Assembly (NCBI RefSeq): GCF_019097595.1
Contig: NC_080715.1
Coordinates: forward strand, 25,147,073 to 25,211,072
Source: Hemibagrus wyckioides
Taxonomy: Eukaryota; Chordata; Actinopteri; Siluriformes; Bagridae
Reading direction: 5' to 3'
DNA length: 64,000 nucleotides
Part shown: in pieces, positions 30,301 to 48,604 of the stretch
Layout: the number at the start of each line of letters is the position of its first letter
How positions within the stretch are numbered: the first letter of the stretch is position 1
The notes under the pieces: generated by a model
What the model was told of the DNA's origin: nothing
Database searches by the model: none
What the model saw: only the letters and a program-made list of their open reading frames with translations
Made by a program: the position numbers and the translations under genes

Positions 30301-33300
30301 ACCTATACACACACACACCACGTGACTAAAATACACACCTATATGCACTCACACACCACGTGACTAAAACACACACCTATACACACACACACCACGTGAC
30401 TAAAATACACACCTATACACACACACACACCACGTGACTAAAACACACACCTATACACACTCACACACCACGTGACTAAAATACACAACTATACACACAC
30501 ACACACCACGTGACTAAAATACACACCTATACACACACACACCATGTGACTAAAATACACACCTATACACACACACACCCCGTGACTAAAATACACACCT
30601 ATACACACACACACCACGTGACAAAAATACACACCTATACACACACACACCACGTGACTAAAATACACAACTTTACACACACACACCACGTGACTAAAAT
30701 ACACACCTATACACACACACACCACGTGACTAAAATACACAACTTTACACACACACACCACGTGACTAAAATACACACCTATACACACAAAACCATGTGA
30801 CTAAAATATACACCTATACACACACACACCACATGACTAAAACACACACCTATACACACTCACACACCACGTGACTAAAATACACACCTATACACACACA
30901 CCATGTGACTAAAATACACACCTATACACACACACACCACGTGACTAAAATACACACCTATACACAAACGCACCACGTGACTAAAATACACACCTATACA
31001 CACACACACCACGTGACTAAAATACACACCTATACACACACACACCATGTGACTAAAATACACACCTATGCACACACACACCACGTGACTAAAATACACA
31101 CCTATACACAAACGCACCACGTGACTAAAATACACACCTATACACACACACCACGTGACTAAAATACACACCTATACACACAAAACCATGTGACTAAAAT
31201 ACACACCTATACACACACACACCACGTGACTAAAATACACACCTATACACACAAAACCATGTGACTAAAATACACACCTATACACTCACACACCACATGA
31301 CTAAAATACACACCTATACACACAAAACCATGTGACTAAAATACACACCTATACACACACACACCACGTGACTAAACCACACACCTATATGCACTCACAC
31401 ACCATGTGACTAAAATACACACCTATACACACACACACCATGTGACTAAAATACACACCTATACACACACACGTGACTAAAACACACACCTATACACACA
31501 CACACCACGTGACTAAAATACACACCTATATGCACTCACACACCACGTGACTAAAATACACACCTATACACACACACCATGTGACTAAAATACACACCTA
31601 TACACACACACACCACGTGACTAAAATACACACCTATACACACAAAACCATGTGACTAAAATACACACCTATACACTCACACACCACATGACTAAAATAC
31701 ACACCTATACACACAAAACCATGTGACTAAAATACACACCTATTCACACACACACCACGTGACTAAAATACACACCTATACACACACACGTGACTAAAAC
31801 ACACACCTATACACACACACACCACGTGACTAAAATACACACCTATATGCACTCACACACCACGTGACTAAAACACACACCTATACACACACACACCACG
31901 TGACTAAAATACACACCTATACACACACACACACCACGTGACTAAAACACACACCTATACACACACACACACCACGGGACTAAAATACACACCTATACAC
32001 ACACACCATGTGACTAAAATACACACCTATACACACACACCACGTGATTAAAATACACACCTATACGCACTCACACACCACGTGACTAAAATACACACCT
32101 ATACACACTCACACACCACGTGACTAAAATACACACCTATACACACACACCATGTGACTAAAATAGACACCTATACACACACACACCACGTGACTAAAAT
32201 ACACACCTATACACAAACGCACCACGTGACTAAAATACACACCAATACACACACACACCACGTGACTAAAATACACACCTATACACACACACACCATGTG
32301 ACTAAAATACACACCTATACACACGCACACCACGTGACTAAAATACACACCTATACACAAACGCACCACGTGACTAAAATACACACCTATACACACACAC
32401 ACCACGTGACTAAAATACACACCTATACACACACACACCATGTGACTAAAATACACACCTATGCACACACACACCACGTGACTAAAATACACACCTATAC
32501 ACAAACGCACCACGTGACTAAAATACACACCTATACACACACACCACGTGACTAAAATACACACCTATACACACAAAACCATGTGACTAAAATACACACC
32601 TATACACACACACACCACGTGACTAAAATACACACCTATACACACAAAACCATGTGACTAAAATACACACCTATACACTCACACACCACATGACTAAAAT
32701 ACACACCTATACACACAAAACCATGTGACTAAAATACACACCTATACACACACACACCACGTGACTAAACCACACACCTATATGCACTCACACACCATGT
32801 GACTAAAATACACACCTATACACACACACACCATGTGACTAAAATACACACCTATACACACACACGTGACTAAAAACACACACCTATACACACACACACC
32901 ACGTGACTAAAATACACACCTATATGCACTCACACACCACGTGACTAAAACACACACCTATACACACACACACCACGTGACTAAAATACACACCTATACA
33001 CACACACACACCACGTGACTAAAACACACACCTATACACACTCACACACCACGTGACTAAAATACACAACTATACACACACACACACCACGTGACTAAAA
33101 TACACACCTATACACACACACACCATGTGACTAAAATACACACCTATACACACACACACCACATGACTAAAACACACACCTATATGCACTCACACACCAC
33201 GTGACTAAAATACACACCTATACACACACACACCATGTGACTAAAATACACACCTATACACACACACCACGTGACTAAAACACACACCTATACGCACTCA

Positions 33301-36300
33301 CACACCACGTGACTAAAATACACACCTATACACACACACACCACGTGACTAAAATACACACCTATACACACACACCATGTGACTAAAATACACACCTATA
33401 CACACACACACCACGTGACTAAAACACACACCTATACGCACTCACACACCACGTGACTAAAATACACACCTATACACACTCACACACCACGTGACTAAAA
33501 TACACACCTATACACACACACCATGTGACTAAAATACACACCTATACACACACACACCACGTGACTAAAATACACACCTATACACACAAAACCATGTGAC
33601 TAAAATACACACCTATACACTCACACACCACATGACTAAAATACACACCTATACACACAAAACCATGTGACTAAAATACACACCTATTCACACACACACC
33701 ACGTGACTAAAATACACACCTATACACACACACGTGACTAAAACACACACCTATACACACACACACCACGTGACTAAAATACACACCTATATGCACTCAC
33801 ACACCACGTGACTAAAACACACACCTATACACACACACACCACGTGACTAAAATACACACCTATACACACACACACACCACGTGACTAAAACACACACCT
33901 ATACACACACACACACCACGGGACTAAAATACACACCTATACACACACACCATGTGACTAAAATACACACCTATACACACACACCACGTGATTAAAATAC
34001 ACACCTATACGCACTCACACACCACGTGACTAAAATACACACCTATACACACTCACACACCACGTGACTAAAATACACACCTATACACACACACCATGTG
34101 ACTAAAATAGACACCTATACACACACACACCACGTGACTAAAATACACACCTATACACAAACGCACCACGTGACTAAAATACACACCAATACACACACAC
34201 ACCACGTGACTAAAATACACACCTATACACACACACACCATGTGACTAAAATACACACCTATACACACGCACACCACGTGACTAAAATACACACCTATAC
34301 ACAAATACAAACGCACCACGTGACTAAAATCCACACCTATACACACACACACCACGTGACTAATATACACCCCTATGTGCACTCACACACCACGTGACTA
34401 AAACACACACCTATACACACACACACCACGTGACTAAAATACACACCTATACACACACACACACCACGTGACTAAAACACACACCTATACACACACACAC
34501 ACCACGGGACTAAAATACACACCTATACACACACACCATGTGACTAAAATACACACCTATACACACACACCACGTGATTAAAATACACACCTATACGCAC
34601 TCACACACCACGTGACTAAAATACACACCTATACACACTCACACACCACGTGACTAAAATACACACCTATACACACACACCATGTGACTAAAATAGACAC
34701 CTATACACACACACACCACGTGACTAAAATACACACCTATACACAAACGCACCACGTGACTAAAATACACACCAATACACACACACACCACGTGACTAAA
34801 ATACACACCTATACACACACACACCATGTGACTAAAATACACACCTATACACACGCACACCACGTGACTAAAATACACACCTATACACAAACGCACCACG
34901 TGACTAAAATACACACCTATACACACACACACCACGTGACTAAAATACACACCTATACACACAAAACCATGTGACTAAAATACACACCTATACACACACA
35001 CACCACGTGACTAAAATACACACCTATACACACAAAACCATGTGACTAAAATACACACCTATACACTCACACACCACATGACTAAAATACACACCTATAC
35101 ACACAAAACCATGTGACTAAAATACACACCTATACAGACACACACCACGTGACTAAACCACACACCTATATGCACTCACACACCATGTGACTAAAATACA
35201 CACCTATACACACACACACCATGTGACTAAAATACACACCTATACACACACACGTGACTAAAACACACACCTATACACACACACACCACGTGACTAAAAT
35301 ACACACCTATATGCACTCACACACCACGTGACTAAAACACACACCTATACACACACACACCACGTGACTAAAATACACACCTATACACACACACACACCA
35401 CGTGACTAAAACACACACCTATACACACTCACACACCACGTGACTAAAATACACAACTATACACACACACACACCACGTGACTAAAATACACACCTATAC
35501 ACACACACACCATGTGACTAAAATACACACCTATACACACACACACCCCGTGACTAAAATACACACCTATACACACACACACCACGTGACTAAAACACAC
35601 ACCTATACACACTTACACACCACGTGACTAAAATACACACCTATACACACACACACCACGTGACTAAAATACACAACTTTACACACACACACCACGTGAC
35701 TAAAATACACACCTATACACACAAAACCATGTGACTAAAATATACACCTATACACACACACACCACATGACTAAAACACACACCTATACACACTCACACA
35801 CCACGTGACTAAAATACACACCTATACACACACACCATGTGACTAAAATACACACCTATACACACACACACCACGTGACTAAAATACACACCTATACACA
35901 AACGCACCACGTGACTAAAATACACACCTATACACACACACACCACGTGACTAAAATACACACCTATACACACACACACCATGTGACTAAAATACACACC
36001 TATGCACACACACACCACGTGACTAAAATACACACCTATACACAAACGCACCACGTGACTAAAATACACACCTATACACACACACCACGTGACTAAAATA
36101 CACACCTATACACACAAAACCATGTGACTAAAATACACACCTATACACACACACACCACGTGACTAAAATACACACCTATACACACAAAACCATGTGACT
36201 AAAATACACACCTATACACTCACACACCACATGACTAAAATACACACCTATACACACAAAACCATGTGACTAAAATACACACCTATACACACACACACCA

Positions 36301-39300
36301 CGTGACTAAACCACACACCTATATGCACTCACACACCATGTGACTAAAATACACACCTATACACACACACACCATGTGACTAAAATACACACCTATACAC
36401 ACACACGTGACTAAAACACACACCTATACACACACACACCACGTGACTAAAATACACACCTATATGCAGTCACACACCACGTGACTAAAATACGCACCTA
36501 TACACACACACACACACCACGTGACTGAAATACACACCTATACACACACACACACCACGTGACTAAAACACACACCTATACACACTCACACACCACGTGA
36601 CTAAAATACACAACTATACACACACACACACCACGTGACTAAAATACACACCTATACACACACACACCATGTGACTAAAATACACACCTATACACACACA
36701 CACCACATGACTAAAACACACACCTATATGCACTCACACACCACGTGACTAAAATACACACCTATACACACACACACCATGTGACTAAAATACACACCTA
36801 TACACACACACCACGTGACTAAAACACACACCTATACGCACTCACACACCACGTGACTAAAATACACACCTATACACACACACACCACGTGACTAAAATA
36901 CACACCTATACACACACACCATGTGACTAAAATACACACCTATACACACACACACCACGTGACTAAAACACACACCTATACGCACTCACACACCACGTGA
37001 CTAAAATACACACCTATACACACTCACACACCACGTGACTAAAATACACACCTATACACACACACCATGTGACTAAAATACACACCTATACACACACACA
37101 CCACGTGACTAAAATACACACCTATACACACAAAACCATGTGACTAAAATACACACCTATACACTCACACACCACATGACTAAAATACACACCTATACAC
37201 ACAAAACCATGTGACTAAAATACACACCTATTCACACACACACCACGTGACTAAAATACACACCTATACACACACACGTGACTAAAACACACACCTATAC
37301 ACACACACACCACGTGACTAAAATACACACCTATATGCACTCACACACCACGTGACTAAAACACACACCTATACACACACACACCACGTGACTAAAATAC
37401 ACACCTATACACACACACACACCACGTGACTAAAACACACACCTATACACACACACACACCACGGGACTAAAATACACACCTATACACACACACCATGTG
37501 ACTAAAATACACACCTATACACACACACCACGTGATTAAAATACACACCTATACGCACTCACACACCACGTGACTAAAATACACACCTATACACACTCAC
37601 ACACCACGTGACTAAAATACACACCTATACACACACACCATGTGACTAAAATAGACACCTATACACACACACACCACGTGACTAAAATACACACCTATAC
37701 ACAAACGCACCACGTGACTAAAATACACACCAATACACACACACACCACGTGACTAAAATACACACCTATACACACACACACCATGTGACTAAAATACAC
37801 ACCTATACACACGCACACCACGTGACTAAAATACACACCTATACACAAACGCACCACGTGACTAAAATACACACCTATACACACACACACCACGTGACTA
37901 AAATACACACCTATATGCACTCACACACCACGTGACTAAAACACACACCTATACACACACACACCACGTGACTAAAATACACACCTATACACACACACAC
38001 ACCACGTGACTAAAACACACACCTATACACACACACACACCACGGGACTAAAATACACACCTATACACACACACCATGTGACTAAAATACACACCTATAC
38101 ACACACACCACGTGATTAAAATACACACCTATACGCACTCACACACCACGTGACTAAAATACACACCTATACACACTCACACACCACGTGACTAAAATAC
38201 ACACCTATACACACACACCATGTGACTAAAATAGACACCTATACACACACACACCACGTGACTAAAATACACACCTATACACAAACGCACCACGTGACTA
38301 AAATACACACCAATACACACACACACCACGTGACTAAAATACACACCTATACACACACACACCATGTGACTAAAATACACACCTATACACACGCACACCA
38401 CGTGACTAAAATACACACCTATACACAAACGCACCACGTGACTAAAATACACACCTATACACACACACACCACGTGACTAAAATACACACCTATACACAC
38501 AAAACCATGTGACTAAAATACACACCTATACACACACACACCACGTGACTAAAATACACACCTATACACACAAAACCATGTGACTAAAATACACACCTAT
38601 ACACTCACACACCACATGACTAAAATACACACCTATACACACAAAACCATGTGACTAAAATACACACCTATACAGACACACACCACGTGACTAAACCACA
38701 CACCTATATGCACTCACACACCATGTGACTAAAATACACACCTATACACACACACACCATGTGACTAAAATACACACCTATACACACACACGTGACTAAA
38801 ACACACACCTATACACACACACACCACGTGACTAAAATACACACCTATATGCACTCACACACCACGTGACTAAAACACACACCTATACACACACACACCA
38901 CGTGACTAAAATACACACCTATACACACACACACACCACGTGACTAAAACACACACCTATACACACTCACACACCACGTGACTAAAATACACAACTATAC
39001 ACACACACACACCACGTGACTAAAATACACACCTATACACACACACACCATGTGACTAAAATACACACCTATACACACACACACCCCGTGACTAAAATAC
39101 ACACCTATACACACACACACCACGTGACAAAAATACACACCTATACACACACACACCACGTGACTAAAATACACAACTTTACACACACACACCACGTGAC
39201 TAAAATACACACCTATACACACACACACCACGTGACTAAAATACACAACTTTACACACACACACCACGTGACTAAAATACACACCTATACACACAAAACC

Positions 39301-41100
39301 ATGTGACTAAAATATACACCTATACACACACACACCACATGACTAAAACACACACCTATATGCACTCACACACCACGTGACTAAAATACACACCTATACA
39401 CACACACACCATGTGACTAAAATACACACCTATACACACACACCACGTGACTAAAACACACACCTATACGCACTCACACACCACGTGACTAAAATACACA
39501 CCTATACACACTCACACACCACGTGACTAAAATACACACCTGTACACACACACCATGTGACTAAAATACACACCTATACACACACACACCACGTGACTAA
39601 AATACACACCTATACACAAACGCACCACGTGACTAAAATACACAACTATACACACACACACCACGTGACTAAAATACACACCTATACACACACACACCAT
39701 GTGACTAAAATACACACCTATACACAAACGCACCACGTGACTAAAATACACACCTATACACACACACACCACGTGACTAAAATACACACCTATACACACA
39801 AAACCATGTGACTAAAATACACACCTATACACACACACACCACGTGACTAAAATACACACCTATACACACAAAACCATGTGACTAAAATACACACCTATA
39901 CACTCACACACCACATGACTAAAATACACACCTATACACACAAAACCATGTGACTAAAATACACACCTATACACACACACACCACGTGACTAAACCACAC
40001 ACCTATATGCACTCACACACCATGTGACTAAAATACACACCTATACACACACACACCATGTGACTAAAATACACACCTATACACACACACGTGACTAAAA
40101 TACACACCTATACACACACACCACGTGACTAAAACACACACCTATACGCACTCACACACCACGTGACTAAAATACACACCTATACACACTCACACACCAC
40201 GTGACTAAAATACACACCTATACACACACACCATGTGACTAAAATACACACCTATACACACACACACCACGTGACTAAAATACACACCTATACACAAACG
40301 CACCACGTGACTAAAATACACACCTATACACACACACACCACGTGACTAAAATACACACCTATACACACACACACCATGTGACTAAAATACACACCTATA
40401 CACAAACGCACCACGTGACTAAAATACACACCTATACACACACACACCACGTGACTAAAATACACACCTATACACACAAAACCATGTGACTAAAATACAC
40501 ACCTATACACACACACACCACGTGACTAAAATACACACCTATACACACAAAACCATGTGACTAAAATACACACCTATACACTCACACACCACATGACTAA
40601 AATACACACCTATACACACAAAACCATGTGACTAAAATACACACCTATACACACACACACCACGTGACTAAACCACACACCTATATGCACTCACACACCA
40701 TGTGACTAAAATACACACCTATACACACACACACCATGTGACTAAAATACACACCTATACACACACACGTGACTAAAACACACACCTATACACACACACA
40801 CCACGTGACTAAAATACACACCTATATGCACTCACACACCACGTGACTAAAACACACACCTATACACACACATACCACGTGACTAAACTACACACCTATA
40901 CACACAAACACCACGTGCCTAAAACATACACCTATACACACACACCACGTGACTAAAACACTCACCTATACACACTCACACACCACGTGACTAAAATACA
41001 CAACTATACACACACACACACCACGGGACTAAAATACACACCTATACACACACACACCACGTGACTAAAGTACACACCTATACACACACACACCACGTGA
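27307..41100. repeat. Higher-order repeat zone 3 (8,506-bp and about 4.96-kb shifts)
   Basis: Blocks at 29106, 29686 and 30489 recur at 37612, 38192 and 38995, each offset by exactly 8,506 bp. A nested, shorter relation links 29106 to 34068 (4,962), 29686 to 34654 (4,968) and 30875 to 35809 (4,934). Blocks carrying a rare TATGCACAC unit occur at 27307, 30875 and 35809, and fused inside 32124-32564. Confidence 0.85.
28811..29970. repeat. Local 580-bp tandem duplication
   Basis: Two adjacent copies starting at 28811 and 29391 share the same ordered variants, including a rare TAGACACC unit (29146, 29726), an ACCAATACAC unit (29222, 29802) and a CGCACACC unit. The same 580-bp doublet recurs near 37.3-38.5 kb and, with 586-bp spacing, near 33.8-34.9 kb. 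Confidence 0.85.
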
Positions 41101-43735
41101 TTAAAATACACACCTATACGCACTCACACACCACGTGACTAAAATACACACCTATACACACACACACCACGTGACTAAAACACACACCTATACACACACA
41201 CCATGTGACTAAAATACACACCTATACACACACACACCACGTGACTAAAATACACAACTATACACACACACACCACGGGACTAAAATACACACCTATACA
41301 CACACACACCACGTGACTAAAATACACACGTATACACACACACACCACGTGACTAAAATTCACACCTATACACAAACGCACCACATGACTAAAATACACA
41401 CCTATACACACACACACCACATGACTAAAATACACACCTATACACACAAAACCATGTGACTAAAATACACACCTATACACACACACACCACGTGACTAAA
41501 ACACACACCTATATGCACTCACACACCACGTGACTAAAATACACACCTATACACACACACACCATGTGACTAAAATACACACCTATACACACACACACCA
41601 CGTGACTAAAACACACACCTATACACACTCACACACACCACGTGACTAAAACACACACCTATACGCACTCACACACCACGTGACTAAAATACACACCTAT
41701 ACACACACACACACCACGTGACTAAAACACACACCTATACGCACTCACACACCACGTGACTAAAATACACACCTGTACACACTCACACACCACGTGACTA
41801 AAATACACACCTATACACACTCACACACCACGTGACTAAAATACACACCTATACACACACACACCACGTGACTAAAATACACACCTATACACACACACAC
41901 CACGTGACTAAAATACACACCTATACACACACACACACCACGTGACTAAAATACAAACCTATACACACTCACACACCACGTGACTAAAATATACACCTAT
42001 ACACACACACACCACGTGACTAAAATACACACCTATACACACACACACCATGTGACTAAAATACACACCTATACACACACACACCACGTGACTAAAATAC
42101 ACAACTATACACACACACACCACGGGACTAAACTACACACCTATACACACAAACACCACGTGCCTAAAACATACACCTATACACACACACCACGTGACTA
42201 AAACACTCACCTATACACACTCACACACCACGTGACTAAAATACACAACTATACACACACACACACCACGGGACTAAAATACACACCTATACACACACAC
42301 ACCACGTGACTAAAGTACACACCTATACACACACACACCACGTGATTAAAATACACACCTATACGCACTCACACACCACGTGACTAAAATACACACCTAT
42401 ACACACACACACCACGTGACTAAAACACACACCTATACACACACACCATGTGACTAAAATACACACCTATACACACACACACCACGTGACTAAAATACAC
42501 ACCTATACACACACATACCACGTGACTAAACTACACACCTATACACACAAACACCACGTGCCTAAAACATACACCTATACACACACACCACGTGACTAAA
42601 ACACTCACCTATACACACTCACACACCACGTGACTAAAATACACAACTATACACACACACACACCACGGGACTAAAATACACACCTATACACACACACAC
42701 CACGTGACTAAAGTACACACCTATACACACACACACCACGTGATTAAAATACACACCTATACGCACTCACACACCACGTGACTAAAATACACACCTATAC
42801 ACACACACACCACGTGACTAAAACACACACCTATACACACACACCATGTGACTAAAATACACACCTATACACACACACACCACGTGACTAAAATACACAA
42901 CTATACACACACACACCACGGGACTAAAATACACACCTATACACACACACACCACGTGACTAAAATACACACGTATACACACACACACCACGTGACTAAA
43001 ATTCACACCTATACACAAACGCACCACATGACTAAAATACACACCTATACACACACACACCACATGACTAAAATACACACCTATACACACAAAACCATGT
43101 GACTAAAATACACACCTATACACACACACACCACGTGACTAAAACACACACCTATATGCACTCACACACCACGTGACTAAAATACACACCTATACACACA
43201 CACACCATGTGACTAAAATACACACCTATACACACACACACCACGTGACTAAAACACACACCTATACACACTCACACACACCACGTGACTAAAACACACA
43301 CCTATACGCACTCACACACCACGTGACTAAAATACACACCTATACACACACACACACCACGTGACTAAAACACACACCTATACGCACTCACACACCACGT
43401 GACTAAAATACACACCTGTACACACTCACACACCACGTGACTAAAATACACACCTATACACACTCACACACCACGTGACTAAAATACACACCTATACACA
43501 CACACACCACGTGACTAAAATACACACCTATACACACACACACCACGTGACTAAAATACACACCTATACACACACACACACCACGTGACTAAAATACAAA
43601 CCTATACACACTCACACACCACGTGACTAAAATATACACCTATACACACACACACCACGTGACTAAAATACACACCTATACACACACACACCATGTGACT
43701 AAAATACACACCTATACACACACACACCACGTGAC
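40860..43735. repeat. Tandem duplication with a 1,643-bp shift
   Basis: The segment from about 40860 to 42090 repeats from about 42503 to 43735. Rare markers (CATACCACG, GACTAAACTACAC, GTGCCTAAAACATAC, ACACGTATAC, TTCACACC) appear in the same order at a constant offset of 1,643 bp (for example 41175 and 42818). A shorter inner copy of part of the same block starts near 42120. Confidence 0.85.
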
Positions 43736-44400
43736 TAAAACAAACACCTATACACACCCACACACCACGTGACTAAAATACACACCTATACACACTCACA
43801 CACCACGTGACTAAAACACACACCTATACACACTCACACACCACTTGACTAAAACACACACCTGTACACACACACACACCACGTGACAAAAATACACAAC
43901 TATACACACACACACCACGTGACTAAAACACACACCTATACACACTTACACACCACGTGACTAAAATACACACCTATACGCACTCACACACCACGTGACT
44001 AAAATACACACTTATACACACACACACCACGTGACGAAAATACACACCTATACACACACACACCATGTGACTAAAATACACACCTATACACACTCACACA
44101 CCACGTGACTAAAATACACACCTATACATAAACACACCACGTGACTAAAATACACACCTATACACACACACACACCACGTGACTAAAATACACACCTATA
44201 CACACTCACACACCACGTGACTAAAATACACACCTATACACACACACACACCACGTGACTAAAATACACACCTATACACACACACACCACGTGACTAAAA
44301 CACACACCTATACACACTTACACACCACGTGACTAAAATACAAACCTATACACACACACACCACGTGACTAAAATACACACCTATACACACTCACACACC

Positions 44401-47020
44401 ACGTGACTAAAACACACACCTATACACACTTACACACCACGTGACTAAAATACAAACCTATACACACACACACCACGTGACTAAAATACACACCTATACA
44501 CACACACACACCACGTGCCTAAAATACACACTTATACACACACACACCACGTGACTAAAATACACACCTATACACACTTACACACCACGTGACTAAAACA
44601 CACACCTTTACACTCTCACACACCACGTGACTAAAATACACACCTATACACACACACACCACGTGACTAAAATACACATCTATACACACACACACACCAC
44701 GTGACTAAAATACACACCTATACACACTCATACACTACGTGACTAAAATACACAACTATACACACACACACCACGGGACTAAAATACACACCTATACACA
44801 CACACACCATGTGACTAAAATACACACCTATACACACTCACACACCACGTGACTAAAACACACACCTATACACACTCACACACCACGTGACTAAAACACA
44901 CACCGATACACACTCACAGACCACGTGACTAAAACACACACCTATACACACTCACACACCACGTGACTAAAATACACACCTATACACACTCACACACCAC
45001 GTGACTAAAACACACACCTATACACACACACACCACGTGACTAAAATACACACCTATACACACTCACACACCACGTGACTAAAACACACACCTATACACA
45101 CTCACACACCACGTGACTAAAATACACAACTATACACACACACCACGTGACTAAAATACACACCTATACACACACACACCATGTGACTAAAAGACACACC
45201 TATACACACACACACCCCGTGACTAAAATACACACCTATACACACACACACCACGTGACTAAAATACACACCTATACACACACACACCACGTGACTAAAA
45301 TACACAACTTTACACACACACACCACGTGACTAAAATACACACCTATACACACACACACCACGTGACTAAAATACACACCTATACACACACACCATGTGA
45401 CTAAAATACACACCTATACACACACACACCACGTGACTAAAACAAACACCTATACACACCCACACACCACGTGACTAAAATACACACCTATACACACTCA
45501 CACACCACGTGACTAAAACACACACCTATACACACTCACACACCACTTGACTAAAACACACACCTGTACACACACACACACCACGTGACAAAAATACACA
45601 CCTATACACACACACCATGTGACTAAAACATGCACCTATACGCACTCACACACCACGTGTCTAAAATACACACCTATACACACACACACCACGTGACTAA
45701 AATACACACCTATACACACACACACCATGTGACTAAAATACACACCTATACACACTCACACACCACGTGACTAAAATACACACCTATACACAAACACACC
45801 ACGTGACTAAAATACACACCTATACACACACACACACCACGTGACTAAAATACACACCTATACACACTCACACACCACGTGACTAAAATACACACCTATA
45901 CACACACACACACCACGTGACTAAAATACACAACTATACACACACACACCACGTGACTTTAATACACACCTATACACACACACACACCACGTGACTAAAA
46001 TACACACGTATACACACTCACACACACCTCGTGACTAAAATACACACTTATACACACACACACCACATGACTAAAATACACACCTATACATACACACACC
46101 ACGTGACTAAAATACACACCTATACACACACACACACCACATGACTAAAATACACACCTATACATACACACACCACGTGACTAAAATACACACCTATACA
46201 TACACACAAAACATGTGACTAAAATACACACCTATACACACACACACCACGTGACTAAAATACACACCTATACATACACACACAACATGTGACTAAAATA
46301 CACACCTATACACACACAGACCACGTGACGAAAATACACACCTATACAAACACACACACACACACCACGTGACTAAAATACACACCTATACACACACACA
46401 CCACGTGACTAAAATACACACCTATACACACTCACACACCACGTGACTAAAACACACACCTATACACACTTACACACCACGTGACTAAAATACAAACCTA
46501 TACACACACACACCACGTGACTAAAATACACACCTATACACACACACACACCACGTGCCTAAAATACACACTTATACACACACACACCACGTGACTAAAA
46601 TACACACCTATACACACTTACACACCACGTGACTAAAACACACACCTTTACACTCTCACACACCACGTGACTAAAATACACACCTATACACACACACACC
46701 ACGTGACTAAAATACACATCTATACACACACACACACCACGTGACTAAAATACACACCTATACACACTCATACACTACGTGACTAAAATACACAACTATA
46801 CACACACACACCACGGGACTAAAATACACACCTATACACACACACACCATATGACTAAAATACACACCTATACACACTCACACACCACGTGACTAAAACA
46901 CACACCTATACACACTCACACACCACGTGACTAAAACACACACCGATACACACTCACAGACCACGTGACTAAAACACACACCTATACACACTCACACACC
47001 ACGTGACTAAAATACACACC
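44401..47020. repeat. Duplication with a 2,040-bp shift
   Basis: About 600 bp at 44401-45000 reappear at 46441-47040 with nearly no differences; one seen is CATGTGAC near 44808 against CATATGAC near 46848. Between the copies lies a more diverged stretch (45950-46370). Confidence 0.85.
45950..46370. repeat. Second diverged island within the array
   Basis: Irregular units with GACTTTAATAC, CACACCTCGTG, TATACATACACAC and long CA runs, lying between the two copies of the 2,040-bp duplication. Confidence 0.65.
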
Positions 47021-48604
47021 TATACACACTCACACACCACGTGACTAAAACACACACCTATACACACTCACACACCACGTGACTAAAATACACACCTATA
47101 CACACTCACACACCACGTGACTAAAACACACACCTATACACACACACACCACGTGACTAAAATACACACCTATACACACTCACACACCACATGACTAAAA
47201 CACACACCTATACACACTCACACACCACGTGACTAAAATACACAACTATACACACACACCACGTGACTAAAATACACACCTATACACACACACACCATGT
47301 GACTAAAATACACACCTATACACACACACACCCCGTGACTAAAATACACACCTATACACACACACACCACGTGACTAAAATACACACCTATACACACACA
47401 CACCACGTGACTAAAATACACAACTTTACACACACACACCACGTGACTAAAATACACACCTATACACACAAAACCATGTGACTAAAATATACACCTATAC
47501 ACACACACACCACATGACTAAAACACACACCTATATGCACTCACACACCACGTGACTAAAATACACACCTATACACACACACACCATGTGACTAAAACAC
47601 ACACCTATACACACTCACACACCACGTGACTAAAACACACCTATACACACACACCACGTGACTAAAATACACCTATACACACACACCACGTGACTAAAAC
47701 ACAGACCTATACACACACCACGTGACTAAAACACACACCTATACACACTCACACACCACGTGACTAAAATACACACCTATACACACTCACACACCATGTG
47801 ACTAAAACACACACCTATACACACTCACACACCACGTGACTAAAATACACACCTATACACACTCACACACCATGTGACTAAAACACACACCTATACACAC
47901 TCACACACCACGTGACTAAAATACACATCTATACACACACACACACCATGTGACTAAAATACACACCTATACACACTCACACACCACGTGACTAAAATAC
48001 ACACCTATACACAAACACACCACGTGACTAAAATACACACCTATACACACACACACACCACGTGACTAAAATACACACCTATACACACACACACACCACG
48101 TGACTAAAATACACACCTATACACACTCACACACCACGTGACTAAAATACACACCTATACACACACACACACCACGTGACTAAAATACACACCTATACAC
48201 ACACACACCACGTGACTAAAACACACACCTATACTCACTTACACGTCACGTGACTAAAATACACACCTATACACACACACACCATGTAACTAAAATACAC
48301 ACCTATACACACACACACCACGTGACTAAAATACACACCTATACACACACACACACCATGTAACTAAAATACACACCTATACACACACACACACCATGTA
48401 ACTAAAATACACACCTATACACACACACACACCACGTGACTAAAATACACACCTATACACACACACACCATGTAACTAAAATACACACCTATACACACAC
48501 ACACCACGTGACTAAAATACACACCTATACACACAAAACCATGTGACTAAAATATACACCTATACACACACACACCACATGACTAAACACACACCTATAT
48601 GCAC

